Source: Tubulanus polymorphus | Lineage: Eukaryota > Nemertea > Palaeonemertea > Tubulaniformes > Tubulanidae | Assembly (NCBI RefSeq): GCF_964204645.1 | Contig: NC_134035.1 | Span: 11,761,951 to 11,825,950 of the forward strand | DNA: 64,000 bases | Direction of reading: 5' to 3' | Shown: in pieces, positions 1-54,099 of the stretch | How positions within the stretch are numbered: the first letter of the stretch is position 1 | How the letters are laid out: each line of letters begins with the position of its first letter | Notes under the pieces: generated by a model | Database searches by the model: none | Seen by the model: the letters and a program-made list of their open reading frames with translations, nothing else | What the model was told of the DNA's origin: nothing | Translations under genes and position numbers: made by a program

Positions 1-2119
1 ACGAAATCCTGCCAAATGCGGTTCCAAGGGGATTATTCGACTATAGTTGGAAGTAAATCCGAATATTGCGGTGCCGCTGTGTGGAACGTTTTACAGTCGG
101 AATTGACCAACGTTTCGATCAGTAATGTCACGTGCTCGCCAGGTAAGCCAGCCGCGTATATATTTAGAGTATTTAAGAATTTCACCAAAGCTTTAGTCCT
201 TAAAGATTAACTAAGATTTCTTGTATAAAATTGTTAATTAGCAGTATTCTGAAACCACAACTGTCCGTGGCATTCAAATTGATGTTGATGGTTATTTCAC
301 CCGATGACATGTTATTGATTAAGAACCAAACATTGCCGTTTTATTTTGAAAGACTTTCTGATTTATCTGACATATTAAATGCAAGATTTTCTGCGCATAT
401 TGTACAATCTTTTACTACACCTATAATTCGCAACTGAGATCTACATCATCTTTCGTTTTTTTCTGACTTCAGGAAGTATTTTAGCGGCGTTCACTCTGCA
501 AGGAAGCATGGATGGAATGAGCGCATCGCTCGGTCAACTGAATACAATGATCCAGTCAGGATTCTCTTTCACACTGAACGGCTACGTTCTGACGGCGGAT
601 AGAATACTTTTAGTGAACGGTGTCAACTATGGCGTATCGTCAGCTGAGGTAGGGTCATCTCTAGTATCAGTAATGATTCATTCTTTTGAAACATTTAGAG
701 TTTGCGAAGATTTGATTCGTAATCAAAAGTCGGGTCAGTAATTTATTTTAGCCGCCATTTTGGTGGGGGTAATTTTATCCTGTATTGTAGCGTACTTTTT
801 CTCTCTTCTGGTGACGCCTGTTTTTAATATATTTCAATGGTCCATTAATGGATTTTGACAACTTTGGCAACGTTCCGACCGTGTAAATCTAAAAAAAATC
901 ACCCTAACAAAATGGCGGTTAATAACTGTGAAATGGTTAAAACTGATTTTGCCTCAGTTGTATTCGAAATTCCTTCGCGAGTGATTTGCGGTTACGTTCA
1001 CTTCTGAGCCCTCAGATCGCGGTGCTATTCCCTAGAATCTATTATCTCCAATACTACAACACGAGAATCAAATTCTGGTTTTTAAAGTTACCATGCATCT
1101 CAAGATCGTGGTAGTCATCTTCAAGTGATGATACGTATTATTAATTAATTATTTCAGAGTTCTACTATGGATTTGGGACTGATTATAGCTCTGGCGCTGG
1201 TTGGAGCTGTCGTTTTAGGCACCATGATCGGACTCGTCGTTTATTTCGCCAAGTTCCGCAACGCAAAAGGTGCGTATTCGATAAATCGAAATATTTCTTT
1301 GTAGAGAAATAATTCTACATGTTTCTTTGTTCGTTTTTGCGTTCTTGCACTCTTATTTGCATGTAATACATATATACACACTAAGAATTATGACTCGACA
1401 CGGTACCATACCAAACAATTGTCTTTATATCAGTCTATTTACTTCTGAGTGGTTCCTAAGATGATATCAAAGATGATTTCGGATAATTCAATGTTGAATA
1501 TACTTTTTTCCATTTTTTAGGAAAATTCATGCAAGACGAATATATCCATCAACAATACAATAAGTCGTCGAACAATCGAAATGATAGCATAGTGTCACTT
1601 GCGGTACAGCGTGTCGCAACGTCGCCGGTCCACTCATCTTCGAAAATTGTTTCCGACAGTTTACCGAGTATGATCCTCGAGACTGACGGTCCTGCGCACC
1701 CGGTCCAACAAGGCGGTATCGACGGTGAAAGCTCGCATCGGGTAAACGCACGCAACGACAGTTCCATCTATACCATCAACAACGACCGGATCAAACACCC
1801 ATCCGAAATACCCCTCGACCTCGACGCGACCTACCATCACTGCAACAAGCTCGCCCCGATCGAACAGTTTCCGGAACCTCCGAAACCGTTCTTGCCGCTC
1901 GGCGACACCAACGCGCAGAGAAAACTCGGAAAACTACCGGCCATTCCCAGATCGCCGAATCCGAACGAGTTCCGGCAGACGAGCGCGACCAACGGGGTTC
2001 CGTCTCCGCGTCCGAACACAAAACTGAAGGCAAAGTTTGAACACGACTCACGCAACACTAGCGTGGCGTCGTTACGTTCAACAGCGAGCACGCCGTCCAA
2101 TATGACCCCGATAGAATAA
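1..2119 (+). CDS. PKHD1L1: 3' end of upstream fibrocystin-L (PKHD1L1)-like paralog (partial)
   Basis: Four joined exons: 1-142 (entering from outside the window), 473-648, 1158-1269 and 1521-2119, stop at 2117-2119. All introns are GT-AG and phases match (1, 0, 1). The first two exons encode the membrane-proximal ectodomain with the motif SEYCGAAVWN and a GSILAAFTLQGSM stretch. The third holds one membrane helix (about 1176-1245; GLIIALALVGAVVLGTMIG) followed by basic residues. The last exon gives a 199-residue polar, Ser/Pro/Asn-rich cytoplasmic tail. The same exon order, phases and motifs recur at the end of the gene at 4497-43141 (SRAMYCGVAVWN, GSIVASFLLEGNM), so this is a head-to-tail paralog. 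Family knowledge: fibrocystin-L proteins are very large type I surface proteins; vertebrate PKHD1L1 coats hair-cell stereocilia. The tails of the two copies do not resemble each other. Upstream exons lie outside the window. Confidence 0.85.
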
Positions 2120-4496
2120 ACTCAGTTAAACATATCATGAAATGCGGTTAATATTCGCTTTAAAACTACTAAGGGAATTGTATCATTGCTGCTGCTTTTG
2201 AATTACGGGTTTTATGAGTGTTTTCTATTAATGTATCGAAATACCTAAATTAGCCGAAAACTAGAATGATACTAAGCCCTTGTAACGTACATAAGATATG
2301 AAAGCCCTTAAGCCTAGTGCACGCAACAAGAAAAACCTCGAAACAAGGAACAGTTTTTCTGTTCGTGGGTTTCGAAGTGAGCGGTTCTCCCGCTTCGCGC
2401 ACAGATAAGAATCATGAAACACACGATAACATAAGATAAGATTTGCACTCACCACTCGTTAGTGGTACATAGAGGATTAAAATGTTAAATGACTTTAAAG
2501 AGAAAATAAAAGTAATATTCTCACACCGAACAAACCTTCAGCGCCACACTAAGCGATGAGATAAAATGGCGGTGACTTATCATGTGATCCGCTTGTTGAT
2601 TATGACGTGTCTGTTATTTTTAGACTCTGATATAGCACACAACGATTAGAACACGGTTTCCCGTTTTGGAAGATTAAAACGTCAATCACTTTTAAGAGTA
2701 TTTCTTGTTTCGGGCACGGTCGCACGACGTTTCTGTTTTAACGTTCCGTGTTTATTTCACCCTGTTTGCGTTAGGCTTTCTGTTGTGGTTTTGTGCAGTC
2801 TGTTAGAACCATTATATTGTCATACGCTTTCCGTGATCGATTAGTTAATAAAACTACAGTGAATACGTAAATGACTTATTCTTCCAGTCCAGGGGTTACT
2901 GTTTAGGTAGGGTAACAATCAGTTGGTAATTTCTATTGCCCGAATAGTTCCAGAAAGTGACACAAATCTAACGGCCGTCGAAAATTTAGCACGACATAAT
3001 TCTATTAAACTATGGGTCTGGCGTACAGACTTAAAACGATGTTGTTAGTTACATTGGCAGTTAAAAGATAAAAACTAAATACCTATATTTCATAATAAAT
3101 CCTGCATAAACTGCATAATGATTTGTTATATTGTTGTGTCTTGCTTGTAGTCTTTGTGGTTCCGTTCGCATGATCTCACCGCGTGGTAATAAAATATTGC
3201 ACAAATGTTTAGAAACATTTCTGAAGAATCTTTAAAAATACTTGTTTTGATAAGTCACACAGTCTAGTTTTTGATTTGTTATACTCGATACTTTTAAGGC
3301 ACAAACTGTGACATATCGAGTATGATCGTGAACGTTGGTTTTGAAGTCTATATCTATTGAAAACATTTGTTTTTAACACTTTTCTCGTTACGGAATTTTG
3401 TATTTGCACCGTATAGTCCTATAGTTTAAATCGTTATTTATATATAAAGTAATGAAGTGCTTTTCTGTGAAAAAATAAACAAATGAATTCTATAAACAAT
3501 CGTTGTGTTTATTTGAATTGAAACCCACAATTATATAGAAAAACTATAAGAGTATGTGTAACGTTTCGACTCAAATGCTATGAATCATTATCAAAACAGA
3601 TTTTGATTTCAATTTATTGAATGCACAAATTAAATCCGTCTTAGAAATAGATCATATCATTTGAGTCCACGTTCAAACTACTCTCATCATTAATATCGTT
3701 CATCAGGTCGAACTACTTAAGTCGTCATACCTGGGATGATCATTTCGTCGACGATTTATAAACATGACGACAGTATTAGTAAACTTCATGAATAGAAACA
3801 AAATGTTCACCAAAAATTAAGACGTCAAATGACGAGTTAAGCGGTGACAGATGGGATAGTTTTAATAATCAATAATTGATTACGCAAAATGAAACTCTTT
3901 TTTGGTAAATGATTCACGCATTCCTCTATTAATTACATTCGCCGTTTATCGATAAATTCCTTTGTCCCCTTGTACTCGCGGTGTCAAAATTCAGGAAATG
4001 GTTTTCAATAGATCTAAAAATACGAATACTTGGTAGTTCGTTAATGAAAAGTAGGTTTATGTTGTGACCGTAATATCTTCAAAACACCTTTTGACTCCGC
4101 AGGAAAATTTACCGCGCTGTCGACATAAATCAGGCGACCAATTGTGCTGATGTTAACATTTCACACTCAAAAAAGTTTTGTTATGTTCGTAATGAAGTGA
4201 GACTTTCGAGCAGACAAAATATTTTCATAATTTGGTTCTGTAAGCAGCAGGCGGTCTCTAATCTCATTGGCTTGAAGTTATTGGGGTTTTTTCGCTTCTA
4301 TTACGGTCATAGGCTACTCGCGAATCAGCGGTCGAGCCAGTTGTTGATTATCGAATATTATCCAATATCGAAGGAACGATATTTGTGGAGCAGCTTGACA
4401 TGCGAATTAACGAGGTTTAAGTCAGTAGCCGTTAAACCTTTAGGAACGAGGAAAGGTGGTCTCTCTCTCATCAGAAAGGTCGATCTTCACCTGTAG
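2120..4496. other. 3' UTR of upstream paralog plus intergenic spacer
   Basis: No supported coding exon. The proximal part should be the 3' UTR of the upstream gene. Several AATAAA hexamers occur (for example 3474-3479, followed by a GT-rich stretch), so the cleavage site cannot be fixed by eye. A phrase 'aacgtttcgact' near 3561, of the kind seen in Penelope-like repeats, suggests decayed repeat sequence. The promoter of the next gene must lie toward the 3' end of this spacer; I see no clear TATA box. Confidence 0.5.
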
Positions 4497-43141
<38,645 letters not shown>

Positions 43142-44939
43142 TGCAATGAATTTTGACTTACTTTCCTTACAAACGAACAAGAATAACAATTTCCTGTAAT
43201 CATAAAATGTTGGACGACAGAAATTATGGCCCTATACTTAATATTTCGGTATACATAACACACTACGTATTAATAGCGCAGGCGCGGCCAAAATTCGGTT
43301 CCAGGTTGTGGAATTAGTGCTCGTTCAATGATATGCTTCACATTCGCTTTTTTAGTATTTCAAAAACTATCAATATTCATCAACAACGATCTAGAAATAT
43401 ATGACTCAGATTATGTGACTATTTACTAATTACCAACATATAAACACCATTTGATAATTAACACTTTAGTTAATCGAAATGAGTTCATCTGTCTGTATTT
43501 AATCACAACAATGTTATATGTTGAACGTTGAAGATACATATTTTTCTATCGCTATAAATCAATTCTTCGGTTCAGGGAACATCGTCCCCACGCCCCCTAG
43601 CGTTAACTTGAAGGTATCGCAGCACCAGCGATAGGATTGTAATGGACACTAGGGGTAAAGGATGTGTTGGTGTTCGACAAGGATCCGCACTGGTTCAAGA
43701 GAGGCTTCAGGAAACCCATACAGATAACGATCCACCACCCTACCCTAAATCGAGACGGTAGTCGATGCCAGTCGCTCCCTCTTTGGGACAATTCACTAGA
43801 TGCACGCGCATATATCTTTCCATATATCGAGTCCTATTGGCTGCTTACAGTGTGCAGGCAACACTACAAAGGCCGCGGCCCCGTCATGAGGTTAAATGAA
43901 AAAGGGTTAGTCTTGGGAAACCAAGATCCAAGCGACGTAAAGGCAAACAAACAAACCTATTGTTCTGATGGCTTTGCAATAGACAGTTCTGAGTGAGTTT
44001 TTTTATTTGTGTGTATTTTTAACGGTCAACATCAAACTACATTCGAAATAATTACTTATTCGTTATGCATTAACATCTATATATAAAGATGAATGCTATA
44101 CTTGTGTGAGATCTAACCAACTATTATCGATTTTCACGATACTACACGTATTTACTAGTTTCTAAAATCATTGCTTTTTCGACAAATCGCGTGCAAAGTT
44201 CGATGCATTGTTTAATTCTCAAAAGACAAAATGGCTACCAAACTTTTCCATGATTCCTAACGATCCCGCGTCCTAGGTCCCATCGTATGATTTACGACAT
44301 GTATTCATTCACGCCTAAATGGTGCTATTTCAGCAGTGTCTGACGTGTGGATATGAATGTCGAGTAATTACTCGAAATGGCGCTACAAAAATGTTAAGCA
44401 ATTCGTTTTGTAAACATTTATTTATTACCTGTTGTTCTTGTTAAAATCCGTTTATCAATTTGTGTTCTTGCAGTTTAAATCTTTTTCTAGTTTCGCTTTA
44501 TATTTTTGTTGACACGTCGTGAATACTTTTAGAAAATGTATTATAACCATGTTTGTATACATCCATATTTATCTCTAATAAATTATAGCAAATATAAAGT
44601 CAGCGAATTATTTGTTGGTTTCTGTAACAATTGGACGCGACGGAATTCCTCAACGGCGCTGAATTTTCACATCATCATCGGTAACATGAATATTTGGAGA
44701 GATAGTTTTCTGAAATGTCCATTATAGGGCTCCGTTCACTTAGACGTCCCCTGCCTCGTAAAACCGTGCCTCTTCGGGTCATCTTTCGAGTCTCTTATTT
44801 TCGCTTCGACTGCAGACCTATCCGATCAGTGAACCCTTTTATGCGCAAATTTACAACGATCTTATCTCGAATCTGTTCCGTTTGGAAAATTGATGAATAT
44901 AGTTTTTCGTTGCTCGTTTCGATATTCGTACGAAACGTG
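43142..44939. other. Intergenic region between convergent PKHD1L1-like and RRM genes
   Basis: Should contain the 3' UTR of the plus-strand PKHD1L1-like gene on the left and the 3' UTR of the minus-strand RRM gene on the right. A retroelement fragment lies at 43664-43802. No other coding exon is supported. Confidence 0.5.
43664..43802 (+). pseudogene. Penelope-like retroelement C-terminal protein fragment
   Basis: Reads FDKDPHWFKRGFRKPIQITI, then HHPTLNRDGSR, in one frame. This 'D-x-HW-x-K-R-x-F-x-E/K-x-I-x-I, HHPTLNRDGGR' block is a widespread tail of retroelement polyproteins, as I recall from Penelope-like elements with a GIY-YIG end. The reading frame continues past it into unrelated sequence and there is no reverse transcriptase upstream, so it is a decayed fragment. 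It could be a second trace of the family that left the hammerhead at 15162-15203. Confidence 0.6.
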
Positions 44940-46166
44940 TCATTTAGATTGTTCACGTTTCTTTTTCGCGTACTTCTCGTCGTGTTTCTTGTCGCTCTTT
45001 ATCTCAGACGATAGCCTCACTTTCACTCGACGCCCGTTAAGCCACCTGCGAAACAAAAATGATCCGATGAAATATGTCACGATGCAAAGAAATAACTTCG
45101 TTGAATATTTAGCAGATACATAATCCGCAGTCTGCGCTGACCCCACGGACAATCGGCACTATAGTAGCTTCGATGATTGAAATTGAATACACAAATTGAT
45201 TAACACGACCGTTTTTACTACTTAAGAAATATATCTTAGACATCATCCTTCACACTGTCGAGAATTCCCACTACAATACAATGGTGAATTACTTATTCTA
45301 TTCATAAAGCTGTGTTCTAACCCGCAATGGCGGGTATTCGCCCCAGCTTCAATGAGGGCAATGCACTAAACCTCGCCTAACTCGGGCAAACTGCGAACCG
45401 GCAAAATTGGTCCGAGTGAACGGTCGAAAAATACGTTACGAAATCATAAAATGATTTTGCTGTTGTCCTTAACGAAGATAACAGCGTAAGGTTATAACTT
45501 TAAAAAATGGTTTGATACATACCTTCCGTTTAGCGCTTTCGACGCCTGTTCCGCTTCTTCCTCGCTGGAAAACTCGACGAATGCAAATCCCGACGGACGC
45601 CGTGATATCCAGATATTACTAACCGTACCGTGCGGACAACATAAATCAGCTATTTCCTGTAAGTGATACGGTATGCAAAGAGATCTTAATAATCAGAATA
45701 AGATGGGCCCGTTTACATAGAATAACGTAAAGTTTTTGAGTCATTAGCGCAATACTGATGCATAGTAAAGCCTATACTTAGATGATAATTACTTATTACA
45801 CGAACAAAATTCATTTATCCATAATGAAATCATTGATACCACCGTTAGAGCGTGATAGTAATGCTATCAGCCGCTCCAGACAACTTGTTTGATTAACAGA
45901 TGTGTTTTAGGGTTAAATTTTGAATTTATCGATTTGAAAGCCCGAAAATGTATTTGAAGCTACAATGATGTCTGAAGACGTTCAGCGCCGAGGTTTGAGG
46001 ACATTGAATTCACCGTGATGACAAACGTAACGGGTACCTCGTAGCAACTTAAAAATCTGATCTGTATAAATCAATATACCTGTTTTATAGCGCCCATACC
46101 GAGATCGCCGATATAGATTCTGCAACTGATATTCCACGGTATCAAACGACGTTTCTCCGAAGCCAT
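44940..46166 (-). CDS. Small SR-type RRM RNA-binding protein, 3 exons
   Basis: Minus-strand exons 46080-46166, 45523-45656 and 44940-45045; GT-AG introns, phases 0 and 2; 327 bp, 108 residues. It starts MASEKRRLIPWNISCRIYIG, with RNP2 RIYIGDL, then IADLCCPHGTVSNIWIS, RNP1 RPSGFAFVEF, and EEAEQASKALNGRWLNGRRV followed by KVRLS. The RRM is close to SRSF3/SRSF7, which bind exonic RNA in the nucleus and promote splice-site choice. Here the protein ends after a short Lys/Arg-rich tail (KSDKKHDEKYAKKKREQSK) with no zinc knuckle and no RS repeat. Either it is a genuinely short SR-like factor, or an alternative 3' exon supplies the RS domain; I see none between 43142 and 44939. ATG 46166 is chosen because it gives a full RRM. 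Confidence 0.85.
45333..45440. repeat. Dispersed repeat related to 16670-16830
   Basis: The phrases 'aaaattggtccgag' and 'ggtcgaaaaatacgtta' recur at 16675-16740 as 'aaaatcggtccgggg' and 'gatcgaaaaatacgttaagc'. The phrase 'actaaacctcgcctaactcg' here is the reverse complement of sequence near 16800-16820. Probably one MITE family with two diverged copies, both in non-coding sequence (intron of the RRM gene here). Confidence 0.6.
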
Positions 46167-47742
46167 CACACACTGCTGATCGATGCGTCGAACAATTACC
46201 TTTCAATTAAGCCAATTAAAAGAAGTCCTGATAACTTTTCAGATCATCAGACACCACAGAACAGATTTAACCTAATGAAACATTGCTAACTGCCATGCCC
46301 TATCTACTTGCTACAGATGGTAACATCTGTGACGAGTTTGCCCAGCTGTATTCGTTTGGTCACTGCGCGCGTTAATGTGTTATAGATATTTGTAAAGTGC
46401 GACAGAATGCGCCAGAATTTGAGGGTAAATAATTCTTTTGTCAAAGCTCAGAAATCGGAACTAGTTGTGTGTGAATAACAACCAGTCTCTCAAAATCAAC
46501 GTCAAAAGTTCAATATCGACGTCAAGCAGAAATTCTATTTGAATCACACTTTCGAGGATTAGAATTTTTAGACGTATCACACGTATCATTTAGATGTGTT
46601 CAGGCAGTCTGTTTATTTTATTTGTGTATATTCAAAAATATATTCGTCATTTAATATTCGTCATTTATTCAGTACTATTTGTACTATAAGTAAAATACAA
46701 AAAACGGCCATTGGACCGGTAGAAATCGCCACTACGGTCACTAAGGGAATAAAATGCCATTTCTTTGGGTTTTTATTGAAACAATGTAAACTGTTTACGC
46801 CCTTGGGACATTCTATGCGTATTCCCTCCCATGTATGCCAAATTTGACTGTAAGTGCCGCGGCTAAAGAAGATTAGGTGACAAACGCGACCTTCAATATT
46901 AGTGTGATGAACGATTAGAAACGGTTGTAGTCGCGGAACATCTGCAAAATGCTCTTATCATCATCAGTAATGAGCAGACTGCGGTCGATTACCACAAATC
47001 CACCAGTAGACGCAAACCGAGCGAAATCCACTATTTCATGCACACGTATATATATATTCTTTATACTTGAACATTTTTCCCCGCGCATGGATGTAATAGC
47101 AATGGGTATATATATGAATGAAGAGAAACCACTCGCCACAAACATATGCTATTGATATTAAGCAGGTGACTAAACATAACATCACGAATACTGGAAAGGC
47201 TTTGACTTAATCATAATTTGGCCCTGCTGCATAGGACCTGCTGTGTGCATTTATGGTAAGTGTGACATTCCGATGATCAAATCGTTCCTCGAAAGTATGA
47301 AAGTCGACATTATTTTATTCTTGTCGTTCGAGATCAGTCCAATGCAGGGATGTTTCCGATATCCAAAAATCTGGCGTGTTCTTCAAAGCGATGCGTTGAG
47401 CTGGATACTGCTGTGATATTGTTTATCGAGTCGCAGTTGCAAATTTGATAGATTCTATATTCGCGATAGTTCCACTCGTGGTATTCACGGAGGTTTTGAG
47501 TGCCTCCAGTAGAAACAAAATCGCGATATAACTTCGATTCAGACGCCGCTTTGAATATCGTAGACTCTGATTGTAAATCCCCGTAAAAGCCTACGTGATA
47601 TCACACGAAATATGAAATCAAATTACTGTCGACTGAAAAAATCGAATTTCGAATAATCATTTCTATCTAATTCTATTATCGTTAAGCGCGTCGACTGTTT
47701 TTGTTTTTGTTATAGTAATCGCCGCAGCGCTCTCAAACACTG
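46167..47742. other. Intergenic region between divergent RRM and von Willebrand A-like genes
   Basis: Separates the minus-strand RRM gene from the plus-strand secreted-protein gene, so both promoters should lie here. I see no clear coding exon, RNA gene or strong core-promoter motif. Short AT-rich runs only (for example near 47050). Confidence 0.4.
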
Positions 47743-51579
<3,837 letters not shown>

Positions 51580-52102
51580 CTCAGAACGAATTAATAATAA
51601 TATTGTTTTGAGTTTAAGAAGAGTAAAAGACGGTGTTTTCTTCTTTGATATCTAAACTTCGAGCCAACTGTAGCGGCTTTTGACAGACATCCCGGGTATT
51701 TTTTTGTGACATTAATAGACCAATTGTCCTATCAGTATCACGATTAATCATGAATAATTATCGCTATTCATTAGTTACGGGAAAGATGGACTTTTGACTT
51801 AGACTTGAATACATGGAAATTGATGATCCGCAATAATTTTCATCTTTAGTCCTCATTTTTAGCGGAAATTGTATTACCACGTAAAATTCAATGCAGGAAG
51901 ATAATCCTTCACCGCCAGATGACAATATTTAACCTCCAACCAATTCGAATACCGCGATTCACCGAAGCCCGCATAAAACACTGCGGTCTGAATGGTCATA
52001 TCCGAGGATGTTCGAAGAAGGAAGTAAATACGGGTGATATCGTATAAAAAAGCCCGTTACCGAGAGATATCCCTTATTTGACGGTGTATTAGTATCACTG
52101 TA
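51580..52102. other. Short intergenic spacer upstream of thyroglobulin-repeat gene
   Basis: About 520 bp. Holds the 3' UTR of the von Willebrand A-like gene and the promoter of the next gene. No AATAAA close to the stop codon is evident. No coding feature. Confidence 0.4.
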
Positions 52103-53330
52103 ATGATGAGGTTGATAGTAGCAGCAGTTTTTGCGCTCGTTGTACTGACTGCATCATGCGGTTCAAGTAAAGGTAAGCGATTTTAAGTTTATCGCAACAC
52201 TAAGGATAGAGGTTTATTGAAATTCTTCTATTAATGTAGATGAAATCTAATATTTCAACTTATTCTTATTCCCTACCTCGTATTTACAGTGCAGAAAAGC
52301 TGCATTGAATCTCGTAGAGGGGGTCTGGAGGCAACTCGTCGAGGTATGATGGGCGCTTTCGTTCCGAAATGTGACGCAGATGGATCTTTTTCAGCCGTTC
52401 AGCGCAGGGGATCCGCGTGAGTATATTCTAATACTTTTCCACATCGGAATCAAAATTTTACAAGTTATTTTCTAGTAAGGACCAACGATTTTTCTATCAT
52501 CTACGAAAAATATCCCCATTATCTTTAAAATCATATTGACACTGACCGAATATGTGAGTCGGTCGAATTTCACTGTGTCTCACTTACTTTACATATTGAA
52601 TAAGATTTGTATACTTCACATATACCATTGACGCATTAATCGAATGCATTTTTTGTTTATTTACAGATATTTCTGTGTGAGTCGGGAAGGTGAAACGATT
52701 CCCGGATACGGCGCACCAATTCATTTACACGCTGGAATGAACTGCAGTAGGTATCGCTTGAATGCGTATTGAAACCCATAAACTCGAGGCTCGTAGCGTG
52801 AAGAATTTGTGGATGAGTTCGTTTTTAATTTGGTCGGAACTGAATTGGGTACATTTCAATAATTCAATGCTCAGATATGGCCGCTTATAAAGGGTTTTCG
52901 TTGCTATGGTTTGAATAAATGCAAATATCAAATATATACATTTATAGTACACGTATCATGTTGTCATACTACGTGTCAACTGTCGAGTTATGCGGAACTA
53001 CTTTTTTCCGGGGGTCCCTTCGAGCCGATGATACGGTCTTATAAAGGTGCACTCTGTGAAATCGATCTCATTTTATATTCATTGCCAGGATGTGCTCGGG
53101 ACCAATTCCAGTGGCGTAAGAAGAAACTGCTCGGTTTGACGTTTCGGTGTTTGAAGAATGGTAATTACGCGCCGGTCCAGTGTCGCGGATCCGTCTGCTA
53201 CTGCGTCGACCCCCGAGGACGCAAGTCGGAGATCGAAGTGAGCATCGGACACATCAGACAACTCGTCTGTCCGTACGCCGTTGAAGACGATGTTTACGAA
53301 GAGTTCGAAGAGGAATTTCCAATTTTCTAA
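52103..53330 (+). CDS. Secreted protein with two thyroglobulin type-1 repeats
   Basis: Exons 52103-52172, 52290-52416, 52667-52746, 53089-53330; phases 1, 2, 1; 519 bp, 172 residues. Exon 1 encodes a signal peptide (MMRLIVAAVFALVVLTASCG). Repeat 1: SCIESRRGG, MMGAFVPKCDADGSFSAVQR, YFCVSREGETIPG, ending MNC. Repeat 2: CARDQFQW, FRCLKNGNYAPVQCRGSVCY then CVDPRGRKSE, ending LVCPY. Repeat 2 has all six Cys with the QC and CxCV signatures; repeat 1 lacks the middle Cys pair. An acidic tail (EDDVYEEFEEEF) ends the protein. Thyroglobulin type-1 domains often inhibit papain-like cysteine proteases (thyropins) or mediate extracellular binding; either is possible. The exon 3 donor is GTAGGT at 52747, one of two overlapping GT choices and the only one that keeps frame. 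Confidence 0.88.
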
Positions 53331-53352
53331 GCATAGCGCGTATCTTGTATAA

Positions 53353-53358
53353 AATAAA
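53353..53358 (+). terminator. Probable polyadenylation signal of the thyroglobulin-repeat gene
   Basis: AATAAA 23 bp after the stop codon, followed about 15 bp later by a 'tgtgtttattgc' GT-rich stretch, the usual arrangement of a poly(A) signal and downstream element. This would give a very short 3' UTR. Confidence 0.55.
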
Positions 53359-54099
53359 TAACGTAACATGTGTTTATTGCCATAAAAGTTATTTTGCCGA
53401 TAAAATATTATGCTGTTTCTCCCGCTTGTGCTAGGATAATGAGGACACTGTAAAACAAATACGAAATCGTGGATCGTGAAATGTATGTATGCGTTACTCG
53501 GATGTTTTAATTTAGAAATAATAACCTCGTAATTCTATGTACCTGTCATCGTAAAGCTTCTTAAAAATTATGCAAATGAAATAAAACAACCACAAACTTG
53601 TTTCGCTGTTTGGCGTAGACTTTCAAAACAAGATTAGCTATAGTCTCGTCGTTCCAAAATGATGTGCAGCATTGAGGATGAATATGTATCCGTCTTTGAA
53701 TGGTACAAGTTTCTTTCAAATATAATAAAAATTTCTGAATCTAATCGAATGTACCGTTATTTTTACGTTATGATATTATATTTGTTTGTTTGTTTGTTTG
53801 TTTTCCTGTTCTCATTCGACTGGGGCGTGCATTGCTTACTTTCAGCTACTGCCCACATTTCAATTTATACTACTAAAGATAGGCCTACTTTTTGAATAAA
53901 TTGTAACGACCACTCAGATGGATTGATGTTTATTTCTATCTAATTCTCTGATGATTATCTAATTCGTTCATTTATCGAATGATTCGGTTTTTTTTTAACC
54001 TAAAGCCGCCAATTTTTTCCGTGTGCCAAGGACAAATTAAAGACTATTGAATATTTTAAGTAACATCCTATCACCTCCGATAAGCTTACTGTTGACGTA
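53359..54099. other. Intergenic spacer before the BEL/Pao element
   Basis: About 740 bp of AT-rich sequence with a short (TTTG)n run near 53780. No supported coding exon or RNA gene. The left boundary of the retroelement cannot be fixed without its other LTR. Confidence 0.4.

Noticed and set aside
1549-2100. Several minus-strand frames of 70-90 codons opposite the upstream paralog's tail exon
   Set aside because: Shadows of the plus-strand coding exon, which has clean splice phase and paralog support.
3541-3610. Possible second hammerhead near 'aacgtttcgact'
   Set aside because: The opposite strand has GAAAC but the CTGANGA core is disrupted and stem II does not pair.
4197-4496. 99-codon plus-strand frame ending just before the PKHD1L1-like start
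   Set aside because: No domain, no signal peptide and no splice logic; the true start codon lies at its end.
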